Source: an uncultured bacterium
Lineage (GTDB): Bacteria > Bipolaricaulota > Bipolaricaulia > UBA7950 > UBA9294
NCBI GenBank assembly: GCA_903857865.1
Contig: CAIOGO010000004.1
Coordinates: 71,846-135,845 of the forward strand
Direction of reading: 5' to 3'
DNA length: 64,000 bases
The notes under the pieces: generated by a model
What the model was told of the DNA's origin: nothing
What the model saw: only the letters and a program-made list of their open reading frames with translations
Database searches by the model: none
Translations under genes and position numbers: made by a program
Shown: piece by piece, positions 8,686-21,063 of the stretch
Position numbering within the stretch: the first letter of the stretch is position 1
Layout: every line of letters starts with the position of its first letter

Positions 8686-9641
8686 GGCTCCATCTCCTTG
8701 TCGGCCGTGGCCAGCATGCGCACGACGAGGTCCTCGTAGGTGATCCCTGCCGCCTGCGCCGACCTCGGCAGGTCGCTCATCGGGGTCATCCCCGGGAGGC
8801 TGTTCACCTCGAGCACGAACGGGGCGTTCTCGTCGGTCAAGCGCACGTCGACGCGCGAGTATCCGTAGCAGCCGAGGGCCTCGTGAGCCCGCACGGCGTC
8901 CGATTGGACGGCCTCCGTGACTTCGTCGTCGAGCGGCGCCGGGGTGAGGAACTCGGCGATTCCGTCTGTGTACTTCGCCTCGTAGTCGAAGAACCCGCCA
9001 GGCGAGCGAACCTCGACGATCGGGAGGGCGACGTGGCGACCATCGATTCGGAGGACGCCGACGGTGAGCTCTCGCCCGGGGATGAAGGCCTCGACGAGCA
9101 GCGTCTTGAACTCCGCGACGATGGAACGCGCAGCGCGCTCGAGCTCGTCGGCATCACGCACGATGTGCACGCCGAGCGTCGAGCCGGCATCGCGGGGTTT
9201 GGCGACGAGGGGAAACGAGAGCTGCCCGCGGACGTCCGCGAGGAAGCGCCCGAGGTCCTGCTTGCCGAATGCGAGTCCGCTGGGTGTGGGCACACGCTTC
9301 TGCAAGAAGAGTGCTTTGGACTCTCCCTTGTCCATCGTTCGGTAGCTGGCCAAAGCGCCCGAGCCGGTGTACGGAATGCCCATTACGTCGAGTAAGAGCT
9401 GCACGGTGCCGTTCTCTCCGCTGCCCCCGTGCAGGCACGAGAGGACGACGTCGATGCCGGTGAGCCGGGGAACGAGGTCGTTCAACGTGTCAATGCAGAC
9501 CAGTTCAGCGTTGTACCCCAGAGCGACGAGCGTCCGATGGACGCTCTCGCCCGACACAAGGGAGACAGCGCGCTCTGGGGAATCTCCGCCGGCCAGCACC
9601 GCGATCCTGCGGCGATCAGATGGCATCTCAGACATAGGCAT
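8682..9641 (-). CDS. ddl: D-alanine--D-alanine ligase
   Basis: The 319-residue ATP-grasp enzyme joins two D-alanines for the UDP-MurNAc-pentapeptide of peptidoglycan. N-terminal IAVLAGGDSPERAVSLVSG, LHGGSGENG, PYTGSG, the ATP-grasp core FPLVAKPRDAGSTLGV, and the C-terminal EVNSLPGMTPMSDLPRSA are all diagnostic. Two ATGs lie close together (9641 and 9635); 9641 has GGAG at suitable distance. Heads a leftward operon with an MBL-fold hydrolase and an aminotransferase. The gene starts only about 100 nt from the divergent 16S promoter. Confidence 0.95.
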   Translation of the reverse strand: MPMSEMPSDRRRIAVLAGGDSPERAVSLVSGESVHRTLVALGYNAELVCIDTLNDLVPRLTGIDVVLSCLHGGSGENGTVQLLLDVMGIPYTGSGALASYRTMDKGESKALFLQKRVPTPSGLAFGKQDLGRFLADVRGQLSFPLVAKPRDAGSTLGVHIVRDADELERAARSIVAEFKTLLVEAFIPGRELTVGVLRIDGRHVALPIVEVRSPGGFFDYEAKYTDGIAEFLTPAPLDDEVTEAVQSDAVRAHEALGCYGYSRVDVRLTDENAPFVLEVNSLPGMTPMSDLPRSAQAAGITYEDLVVRMLATADKEMEP

Positions 9642-9721
9642 GAGTATACTCCAGCCCGCGACAGGTCCCACCATCGAGACACGCAGTGAAAGCCGAGATG
9701 GGAAAAGGATTGGACGCTTCC

Positions 9722-9750
9722 TTGACAACGTTCCGGGGGCCGCCTATACT
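9722..9750 (+). promoter_or_regulatory. Near-consensus sigma70 promoter of the 16S rRNA gene
   Basis: TTGACA (9722-9727, a perfect consensus -35) and TATACT (9745-9750) are 17 nt apart. Transcription would begin near 9757, giving a leader of about 90 nt. The spacer is GC-rich, unlike the discriminator-type sequences of many rrn promoters. Confidence 0.85.
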
Positions 9751-9807
9751 CCCCGCTGTTGTTGGTCCTTGAAAAGTGGATAGCGTGGTAAGTGTTCTTT
9801 GCGAGCA

Positions 9808-9823
9808 CACTGATCATTCAGTG
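9808..9823 (+). other. Hairpin in the 16S rRNA leader
   Basis: CACTGA and TCAGTG (9808-9813, 9818-9823) can form a six-base-pair stem with a TCAT loop. An alternative self-complementary pair TGATCA/TGATCA spans 9811-9827. Either could take part in pre-rRNA processing; no matching sequence downstream of 16S was recognised. Confidence 0.4.
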
Positions 9824-9845
9824 ATCAACTCGAAATAGCGAATAA

Positions 9846-11408
<1,563 letters not shown>

Positions 11409-11420
11409 CTAGGGAGTACC

Positions 11421-11460
11421 GGGACCGACAACCCGTGATCAGAACCACGCTGTCCCTTTT
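11421..11460 (+). terminator. Possible terminator just after 16S rRNA
   Basis: GGGAC (11421-11425) pairs with GTCCC (11452-11456) around an inner CGTG/CACG stem, and TTTT follows directly. The stem is interrupted, so strength is uncertain, but its place 13 nt after the mature 3' end fits a monocistronic 16S transcript. Confidence 0.45.
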
Positions 11461-11611
11461 CAACCTTCTTCCCCTCGAGCGTGCTGTTGTCCACATCACC
11501 GTGGGACGCTTGTACCCTTTTCGGAGCGTGAATCTTCCCCCGCTTCGCCATCCGTTTCCTCTTGCCCCACTCGTCCGCCCTGTAGCCTCTCACCGGTGAA
11601 AGGGAGGACGG

Positions 11612-12274
11612 ATGCTATCCACGGCCAGTGAGAAAGCGAGCTTCGCTCGGCTGCTGACGGATCTCGGCGATCTGGTGCACGTCGAACGCGGCGAGACGAT
11701 CTACCATCCCGGCTCAGCAAGCACCTCCGTGTTCGTGGTCGAGAAGGGACGAGTCAAGCTGGCCTACCTCGACGAGAGCGGCAAGAAGCTGACGCTGTCG
11801 ATCCTCGATCAGGGGGAAATCTTCGGCGAGATGTGCCTAGTCGGGGAGAAGTTCCGGAGGCATCTTGCGTCGGCCGTCGACGACACGATCCTGCGCTGCG
11901 TCCCACGGAAGGAGTTCACGGACGCGATCAGCACCGACCTCGACGGGTTGCAGCAACTCGTGCGTCACTTCGCGTTACGAATGCGCGAGTATGAGGAGAC
12001 GCTCGAGGACCTCGCCTTTCGCGACATCCAGGCTCGACTGTCGCGCCAACTGCTGAAGCTATCCGACGAGTACGGGGTGGCAACGAAGGAGGGAATCCTC
12101 ATTGGGTTCCCGGTGACGCACAAGGAGCTCGCGGACATGATCGGATCTGCGCGCGAGAATACCACGCTCGCGCTCAATCGGTTCGAGCGCGAGGGGATCC
12201 TCAACAAGAGTCGCTACAGAATCGTCATCAAGAACGAAGCGGGTCTCCGCCAGAAGATTCAAGTCCAACAATAA
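11612..12274 (+). CDS. Crp/Fnr-family transcriptional regulator
   Basis: The 220-residue protein has an N-terminal cyclic-nucleotide-binding beta-roll (about residues 20-120, with GEIFGEMCLVGE at the phosphate-binding-cassette position), a long dimer helix, and a C-terminal winged helix-turn-helix (about residues 150-210; THKELADMIGSARENTTLALNRF is the recognition region). There is no N-terminal cysteine cluster of the FNR type, so it is not an obvious iron-sulfur oxygen sensor. ATG 11612 follows GGGAGG. It stands alone between 16S rRNA and a terminator-like hairpin. The ligand and regulon are unknown. Confidence 0.9.
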   Translation: MLSTASEKASFARLLTDLGDLVHVERGETIYHPGSASTSVFVVEKGRVKLAYLDESGKKLTLSILDQGEIFGEMCLVGEKFRRHLASAVDDTILRCVPRKEFTDAISTDLDGLQQLVRHFALRMREYEETLEDLAFRDIQARLSRQLLKLSDEYGVATKEGILIGFPVTHKELADMIGSARENTTLALNRFEREGILNKSRYRIVIKNEAGLRQKIQVQQ

Positions 12275-12301
12275 TCAGGTCATCCCATCTGAGGCGATGA
12301 C

Positions 12302-12345
12302 CGCGCGGCGCGGAAGGGCTCTTCTGCGCCGCGTCTTCGTTTCCA
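12302..12345 (+). terminator. Hairpin after the Crp/Fnr gene
   Basis: GCGGCGC and GGAAG (about 12306-12316) pair with TCTTC and TGCGCCGC (about 12320-12333), followed by a T/C-rich stretch TCTTCGTTTCC. This is a plausible intrinsic terminator with an imperfect T tract. Confidence 0.55.
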
Positions 12346-12405
12346 CGAAGGGTCTCTGGCATGAGGTGGCGCCCTCCCGTCGCGCTCCTCCCGGCCGGCG
12401 GAGTG

Positions 12406-12434
12406 TTGCCCGTCAAGGTGCCCTCTTGTAGACT
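12406..12434 (+). promoter_or_regulatory. Promoter of the WD40 gene
   Basis: TTGCCC (12406-12411) and TAGACT (12429-12434) lie 17 nt apart, 63 nt before the WD40 start. Confidence 0.5.
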
Positions 12435-12497
12435 CCGCCCCGCACCGGGTCGCTGAGTCTGCGTGTGGGTCCAGGGTTCCGTCAAGGAGGACGAGGA

Positions 12498-13526
12498 ATG
12501 AAGCGCGCTGCAACGCTGCTCGCAGTTCTTGGCATCGCAATCGCCGCCGGCGGTGCCGGGCGCACAGCTGGCGCGGCGCCTCTCCCGACGCTTGAGGCAA
12601 TCACCGTGCAGAACGTGGGCAGGCTTGAGCTATTGAGAACCCTGGAGATCCCGGGCTACAAGAAGGGCGCCGTGAGCCAATGCAGCGTGGCCTTCAGCCC
12701 CGACGGCCGGCTGCTCGTCGCGGCGTGCGGCGAGAGCCAGGTGCCCGTCTGGGACGTGCAGACGGGGTCCATCGTGCGGGTTCTCTACGAAACGCCCCAG
12801 CACATCGTCGCGTGTGCCTTCAGCTCCGACGGCCGGCGCCTCGCTTGCGGCGGCTTCGACAACGCCATCACGCTATGGGATCTCTCGACCGGAGAGACGA
12901 CGGCCGGCTTCGGCGTGCATGCCGGCCCGGTGTGGGAGCTTGCCTTCAGTCCGGACGGGCAGACGCTCGCCTCGTGCAGCCTGTCGGCCGACGTGCGCCT
13001 TTGGGACCTCAGCACGCGCACCATGATGTGGAGCTATTTGGGCGCGAGCAGCTACCTCAGTGTCGCCTTTGCGCCGTCGGGCAAGACCATCGCATGCGGC
13101 GGCCGATGGGACGGGGTCAGCATCCTGGACGCGACGACCGGGCAGCTCCTCGCGAAGCCGAGCGGACCCTCCTACGCGCCTGTTGGTGACGTGGCCTTCA
13201 CCTTCTCCGGTGACATTCTGGCTGCGGGCGCCGACGATCGCGCGATCCACCTCTGGGACGCACCTACTTGCCAGGCCCTCGGGACGCTCCAAGGTCACCG
13301 CGGCTACGTGAACGGCATCGCCTTCAGTCCGGACGGGGCTCTGCTCGCATCGGGCAGCCACGACAAGACCCTAGGGATCTGGGACGTCGCCGGGCAGCGG
13401 CTGCTCAAGACGCTAGAAGGCCACACCGCGCAGGTCCTCCGTGTTGCCTTCAGCCCCGACGGAACGCTCCTCGCGTCGACGAGCTGGGACGGGACCGTCC
13501 GCCTGTGGGGAGTCCCCGCACCGTAA
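12498..13526 (+). CDS. Secreted WD40-repeat beta-propeller protein
   Basis: The 342-residue protein has a Sec signal peptide (KR followed by a hydrophobic core, probable cleavage near AGA-AP, residues 26-28) and then about seven WD40 blades. Repeats are recognisable by VAFSPDGRLL...VWD, FSSDGRRLACGG...LWD, FSPDGQTLAS...LWD, FAPSGKTIACGG, FTFSGDILAAG...LWD, FSPDGALLASGS...IWD and FSPDGTLLAST...LWG. The propeller fills the protein, so it is probably a periplasmic or cell-surface scaffold rather than an enzyme. ATG 12498 follows GAGG. The partner is unknown. Confidence 0.85.
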   Translation: MKRAATLLAVLGIAIAAGGAGRTAGAAPLPTLEAITVQNVGRLELLRTLEIPGYKKGAVSQCSVAFSPDGRLLVAACGESQVPVWDVQTGSIVRVLYETPQHIVACAFSSDGRRLACGGFDNAITLWDLSTGETTAGFGVHAGPVWELAFSPDGQTLASCSLSADVRLWDLSTRTMMWSYLGASSYLSVAFAPSGKTIACGGRWDGVSILDATTGQLLAKPSGPSYAPVGDVAFTFSGDILAAGADDRAIHLWDAPTCQALGTLQGHRGYVNGIAFSPDGALLASGSHDKTLGIWDVAGQRLLKTLEGHTAQVLRVAFSPDGTLLASTSWDGTVRLWGVPAP

Positions 13527-13845
13527 GTCCGGCCTCGACGTGGACGCACATTGGGCAGGGCGCCGGCCCCAACGTCGGCCTCGTCTTCGGCGGATGGGGC
13601 TACATCAAGCTCCTCTGGGTCGACGCGGCGTTGCGAGGCCGGGGACACGGGACGCGTCTCCTCCAGGTGTGGAAGAGGAAGCGCTCCGCCTTGGGTGCCG
13701 GAACGCCCACCTCGACACGTATAGCTTCGAGGCGCGGCCGTTCTACGGGAAGAACGGCTACGAGGTATTCGCCACGCTCGACGACTTCCCGCCGGGGCAC
13801 CAGAAGCACTTCTTACGCAAGCGGCTGGGGACGGAGATCCGATGA
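13527..13845 (+). pseudogene. Broken GNAT acetyltransferase (5'-truncated, frameshifted)
   Basis: Two frames together reconstruct a GNAT C-terminal domain. The first frame (from about 13545) encodes GGWGYIKLLWVDAALRGRGH followed by GTRLLQ; the second (from about 13670 to 13845) continues VEEEALRLGCRNAHLDTYSF and then PFYGKNGYEVFATLDDFPPG. The switch lies near 13668-13676 and needs one or two bases to restore. About 50 N-terminal residues are also missing and no start codon with a ribosome site is present. It abuts the WD40 stop. A real pseudogene is most likely; the frameshift alone could be a sequencing error, but the missing 5' end could not. Confidence 0.75.
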
Positions 13846-13954
13846 GCTTCCGCAGGCCTGCTGCTTCGTCGAGGCGGAGCGCGGTCGATGTGCGGTCGTG
13901 GAGGAATCCCCTAGGGATGGCGGGCGCCCGCTCGTCCTTTGCACCCGGCGGAGC

Positions 13955-13982
13955 TTGATCGATCGAGTCTGTCCTGTAGGAT
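13955..13982 (+). promoter_or_regulatory. Promoter of the phosphofructokinase gene
   Basis: TTGATC (13955-13960) and TAGGAT (13977-13982) with a 16-nt spacer, about 70 nt before the start codon. Confidence 0.5.
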
Positions 13983-14052
13983 GTGAGCTGGCAGCGCGCC
14001 GGCCGACGATAGCCCGCGCGCTGGCGCCTCACAGAGGCTGGACAGGAGCGCG

Positions 14053-15270
14053 ATGGCGACGGCGATCAAGCGAATTGGAATCATCACGAGCGGCGGGGAC
14101 TGCGGCGGCCTGAACGCGGTCATTAAGGGCGCGGCCTTGGCCGCGGAGAGGCACGGCATCCGCACCTTCGTTATTCCGAACGGGTACGCGGGGCTCTACA
14201 ACCTGGTCGACTTCGACTGCCTCGTCGAGCTCACGCCGGAGCGTCTCGAGGGGGTTGAGGCATCAATCGCCGGCGCGGAGAGTGGGCACTCGCGCGTCCA
14301 GCTGAAGAAGGTCGCGGATCCTGGCAAGTACGATCGAATCCGCCAGGGCCTCGCCAAGTTCAGCCTTGACGCGCTCCTCATCAGCGGAGGAGACGATACG
14401 GGGAACGTGATGCTCGACCTGGCCGCTCAGGGCGTGCGTTGCGTGCACGCGCCGAAGACGATGGACCTCGATCTTCAAACCTACTCAGTCGGCGGGGACT
14501 CGACGATCAGCCGCATCGCCGACTACGGGCGCGATCTCAAGACCACCGGGCGTACGCACAATCGGGTCATTGTCGTCGAGGTGTTCGGGCGCTACGCCGG
14601 GCACACGGCGTTCCGCGGCGGCATCGCCGCGGAGGCGGACGCGATCCTCATCCCGGAGATCCCCGTCGACTTCGACCTCCTCTACGAGCACATGCAGCGG
14701 ACCTATTGGGGACGCATCGCCGCGAGCGACGTGCGCGCGGGGACGTACCTGACCGTTGTGGCCGAGGGGTTGACCGACGCTTCGGGCTGCGAGTTGGTCG
14801 ATGAGTCGGCGGGCTGCGACGCCTTCGGGCATAAGCGGCTGGCCGGCGCCGGCAAATATGTCTGCGCCGAACTGACGAAACGGCTCAAGGCCGACTCGGA
14901 GACGCAGGTCCGGATGCGCGAGTTCGGGATGTTCGTCGAAGATTCGTACGAGATCCCCGAGGTCCGTTCGGTGACCCCCGGGCATCTCGTCCGGTGCGGC
15001 GAGACGTCGGCCTACGATGTGAACTTCGGGCTCGAAGCCGGAGCCGCGGCGGTCGAGTTGCTCGTTCGCGGGATAGACGCTGTCACGGTCGCCGAGGTGC
15101 GCGGAAGCGCGATCCGCTACATGAAAACCGCGGAAGCAATCCGGCAGCGGCACGTCGACCTGGCTCAGGTCGCCTTCCATGAGAACCTGGGCGTCTGCTT
15201 CGGCCGTTCCCCGGCGAAGCTCAAGTTCGAGTTCGTCGCGCTCACCTCGCCACCCGAGCGGTACATGTAG
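14053..15270 (+). CDS. 6-phosphofructokinase, pyrophosphate-type signature
   Basis: The 405-residue enzyme belongs to the PFK-A family that phosphorylates fructose 6-phosphate. The donor site reads GGDDT (about residue 112) where ATP enzymes have GGDGS; an aspartate here and the lysine of PKT (about residue 136) are the established markers of pyrophosphate-dependent forms, which work reversibly. The catalytic stretch is KTMDLDLQT, so the usual TIDND has leucine in place of asparagine. The substrate segment VVEVFGRYAGHTAF is normal. ATG 14053 is a clear start. The gene is monocistronic, ending before a hairpin array. Confidence 0.85.
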   Translation: MATAIKRIGIITSGGDCGGLNAVIKGAALAAERHGIRTFVIPNGYAGLYNLVDFDCLVELTPERLEGVEASIAGAESGHSRVQLKKVADPGKYDRIRQGLAKFSLDALLISGGDDTGNVMLDLAAQGVRCVHAPKTMDLDLQTYSVGGDSTISRIADYGRDLKTTGRTHNRVIVVEVFGRYAGHTAFRGGIAAEADAILIPEIPVDFDLLYEHMQRTYWGRIAASDVRAGTYLTVVAEGLTDASGCELVDESAGCDAFGHKRLAGAGKYVCAELTKRLKADSETQVRMREFGMFVEDSYEIPEVRSVTPGHLVRCGETSAYDVNFGLEAGAAAVELLVRGIDAVTVAEVRGSAIRYMKTAEAIRQRHVDLAQVAFHENLGVCFGRSPAKLKFEFVALTSPPERYM

Positions 15271-15309
15271 GCGCCGGCGGCTGAACGCTGCTGAGCATCG
15301 TTCAGCTAG

Positions 15310-19299
<3,990 letters not shown>

Positions 19300-19415
19300 T
19301 CAACGGACGCGAGGGAAGGCGTTGCGCGTTCGAGGGATGTCTAGATTCCCCAGAGATGAGGCATAACCGGGACGTTGGAGGTTGTTCGGCGAACGCGAAC
19401 GTATGGAGGCATCGT

Positions 19416-19643
19416 ATGATGAAGAGACTCGTGGTTGTAGGGATGGTTGTTGCACTCCTCCTCGGCGTGGCTGTGAGCGTGCTTGCCGACCCGATTCACG
19501 TGGGTGGCGGGCCGAAGCTCACCAGCACCCCGATCCATGTCGGTGGCGGGCCAATGCTTCTGGGGTCCCCGATTCATGTCGGCGGGGGACCGCAGCTCAT
19601 GAGCGCGCCAATTCACGTCGGCGGGGGGCCATTGGCGGAGTAG
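19416..19643 (+). CDS. Secreted short protein with four PIHVGGGP repeats
   Basis: This 75-residue product is not a family I recognise. A typical Sec signal peptide (KR followed by about 17 hydrophobic residues, probable cleavage after VLA, residue 24) precedes a mature part made almost entirely of a 13-residue repeat. The units begin PIHVGGGP at residues 26, 39, 52 and 65 and have variable linkers (KLTST, MLLGS, QLMSA, ending LAE). There is no cysteine. GGAGG lies 6 nt before ATG 19416 and 9 nt before the adjacent ATG 19419. Regular His-Gly units could bind metal, assemble as a surface fibre, or be cut into identical peptides; none is shown. Confidence 0.75.
   Translation: MMKRLVVVGMVVALLLGVAVSVLADPIHVGGGPKLTSTPIHVGGGPMLLGSPIHVGGGPQLMSAPIHVGGGPLAE
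19491..19640 (+). repeat. Four tandem 39-nt coding repeats
   Basis: Units start at 19491, 19530, 19569 and 19608 (the last one shortened to 33 nt). Synonymous differences between copies, for example in the His, Val and Gly codons, show that the amino-acid pattern has been kept while bases diverged, which argues for selection on the protein. Confidence 0.8.
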
Positions 19644-19844
19644 TCTGGAAGCGTTCGGGCCTCGGTGAGGCCATAGAAGAGGATGTGAGGGTGGCGAGCG
19701 TGCTCGTCACCCTTGCCTTGTTTGGCGCAGCTGTAGGTTCTCGGGCGTCGCACGGTGACAGCGGGTCGGCTTGGAGGCAGAATCGTCTGTGCCGGACGCA
19801 CCACCGGGTGATGGGCGGAAGGGTGGCGCTGCGAGGAGAGTGGC

Positions 19845-20756
19845 GTGGTCAAAGGGTTGACGCTCGGAAAGGCTGACGAGGACGCGCAGAGGGCGGCGAA
19901 GCAGTCGTCGTCCGTTGAGCTTCTCGTGCAGCATCGAGCGCTCGAAGTGACGCGGCACCGAATCGCCGCTGGGAAGCACTTCTACCTTGACGAGGCGAGC
20001 GAGTGGTCGGGGTTCGAGTTCTTGTATGTGATTCGGGGCACGCTCACGCTCTCGAGCGGCGAGGGCAAGACGGCGGTCCATGAGGGCGAGTACCTCCACC
20101 ACCACGGCCTACCAGAGCGAGCATACTTCCGAGTTGATGAAGACCTCGAGCTGCTCATGGTTTCGTCCCCGCCGAGCTATCACCTGGTCAAGGACGAGAT
20201 CCAAGAGATCATGGCGCTGGCGCGATCCGTCGAAGAGAAGGACGAGGCGACGGAGGGCCATTGCCATCGACTTGAGCGTTTGGCCATCCGCACGGGGGAG
20301 CGACTGGGTCTGCCCGGGCAGCGGCTGATCGATCTCTCGTACGGCGCGTACCTGCACGATGTGGGCAAGGTGCGCGTGCCCGATGGCATCTTGAACAAGC
20401 CGGGCCGACTCACGGATGAGGAGTGGGTGGAGATGCGGCGCCACCCGGAGCACGGGGCGGCGATGCTCCGCGAGAAGAGCTTCCTCAGGGCGGCAGCCCA
20501 GATCGTCGTCAGCCATCACGAGAACTACGACGGAAGCGGCTACCCACATGGTCTGCGCGGCGAGGAAATTCCCATGGAGGCGCGCGTTGTCTCGGTCGTC
20601 GATGCGTACGACGCCATCACCTCGGAGCGGCCCTACCAAGTTGCGGGGGCGAAGTCCAAGGCGGTCCAGGAGCTGCGGCTAAACGCGGGGACGCAGTTCG
20701 ATCCGCGGGTCGTGCGGGCGTTCTTGTCGGTGATCGGGGAGGACGAGCTTGCGTAG
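19845..20756 (+). CDS. Cupin-HD-GYP protein, predicted c-di-GMP phosphodiesterase
   Basis: The 303-residue protein joins an N-terminal cupin domain (about residues 20-110, with YVIRGTLTLSSGEGK and HEGEYLHHHGLPERAYF) to an HD-GYP domain (about residues 135-300). Catalytic and signature residues are intact: HDVGKVRVPDGILNKPG and HHENYDGSGYP. HD-GYP enzymes hydrolyse cyclic di-GMP, so the cupin is a probable ligand or metal sensor controlling turnover. GTG 19845 follows GAGGAGAG. It overlaps the start of a 57-residue membrane protein by 8 nt. No diguanylate cyclase is in the window. Confidence 0.88.
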   Translation: MVKGLTLGKADEDAQRAAKQSSSVELLVQHRALEVTRHRIAAGKHFYLDEASEWSGFEFLYVIRGTLTLSSGEGKTAVHEGEYLHHHGLPERAYFRVDEDLELLMVSSPPSYHLVKDEIQEIMALARSVEEKDEATEGHCHRLERLAIRTGERLGLPGQRLIDLSYGAYLHDVGKVRVPDGILNKPGRLTDEEWVEMRRHPEHGAAMLREKSFLRAAAQIVVSHHENYDGSGYPHGLRGEEIPMEARVVSVVDAYDAITSERPYQVAGAKSKAVQELRLNAGTQFDPRVVRAFLSVIGEDELA

Positions 20757-20922
20757 CCCATCGCTCGGTCGTTGGAAGCACCTGGCGATCCTGATTCCCC
20801 TCGGATTGGCCATCGGCGCGATCGGTGGCCTCGTGTGGAAGGATCTGTTGTTCGGCATCGCCGTGGGAGGAGGATTCGCCGTGCTCTATGGCCTGCTCTT
20901 CGCCCTGCGCAACGTGAGGTAG
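20749..20922 (+). CDS. Small two-helix membrane protein, 57 residues
   Basis: A frame too short for usual gene finders starts at TTG 20749, with GGGGAGGA 5 nt upstream, and overlaps the HD-GYP stop by 8 nt. It encodes two hydrophobic helices (about residues 11-29 and 33-51) separated by WKD, with basic ends RWKH and RNVR. The coupled start and strong ribosome site support a real gene. It is not a known family to me; the location suggests a membrane partner of the phosphodiesterase. Confidence 0.65.
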   Translation: MRSPSLGRWKHLAILIPLGLAIGAIGGLVWKDLLFGIAVGGGFAVLYGLLFALRNVR

Positions 20923-20975
20923 CGCAGAGAGAAGGGACCGCGGCCATGGCTCTGCCGACGGGAAGCCATGGCTAG

Positions 20976-21009
20976 GGAGAAGGGGGCAGCCTAGGCTGCC
21001 CCCTTCTCC
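20976..21009. terminator. Perfect 34-nt palindrome, bidirectional terminator candidate
   Basis: The left arm GGAGAAGGGGGCAGCC is exactly complementary to the right arm, and the two meet at CCTAGG in the centre. It lies between converging genes. A second inverted repeat CCAGAGAG/CTCTCTGG follows at about 21045-21064. It resembles the stem at 15495-15525 (shared GAGAAGGG-GCAGC). Confidence 0.65.
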
Positions 21010-21063
21010 TGGCCTTCTATGCCCTCTTCTGGTCTCACCCAGAGAGACAGTCTCCCTCTCTGG

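Noticed and set aside
11409-11611. tRNA or 23S start downstream of 16S
   Set aside because: No cloverleaf, GTTCRA arm or 23S 5' block was found before the Crp/Fnr gene.
19691-19876. Short GTG-started frame with a hydrophobic beginning, before the cupin/HD-GYP gene
   Set aside because: After about 15 hydrophobic residues it becomes random and basic, and it overlaps the next gene by 32 nt; too weak to call.
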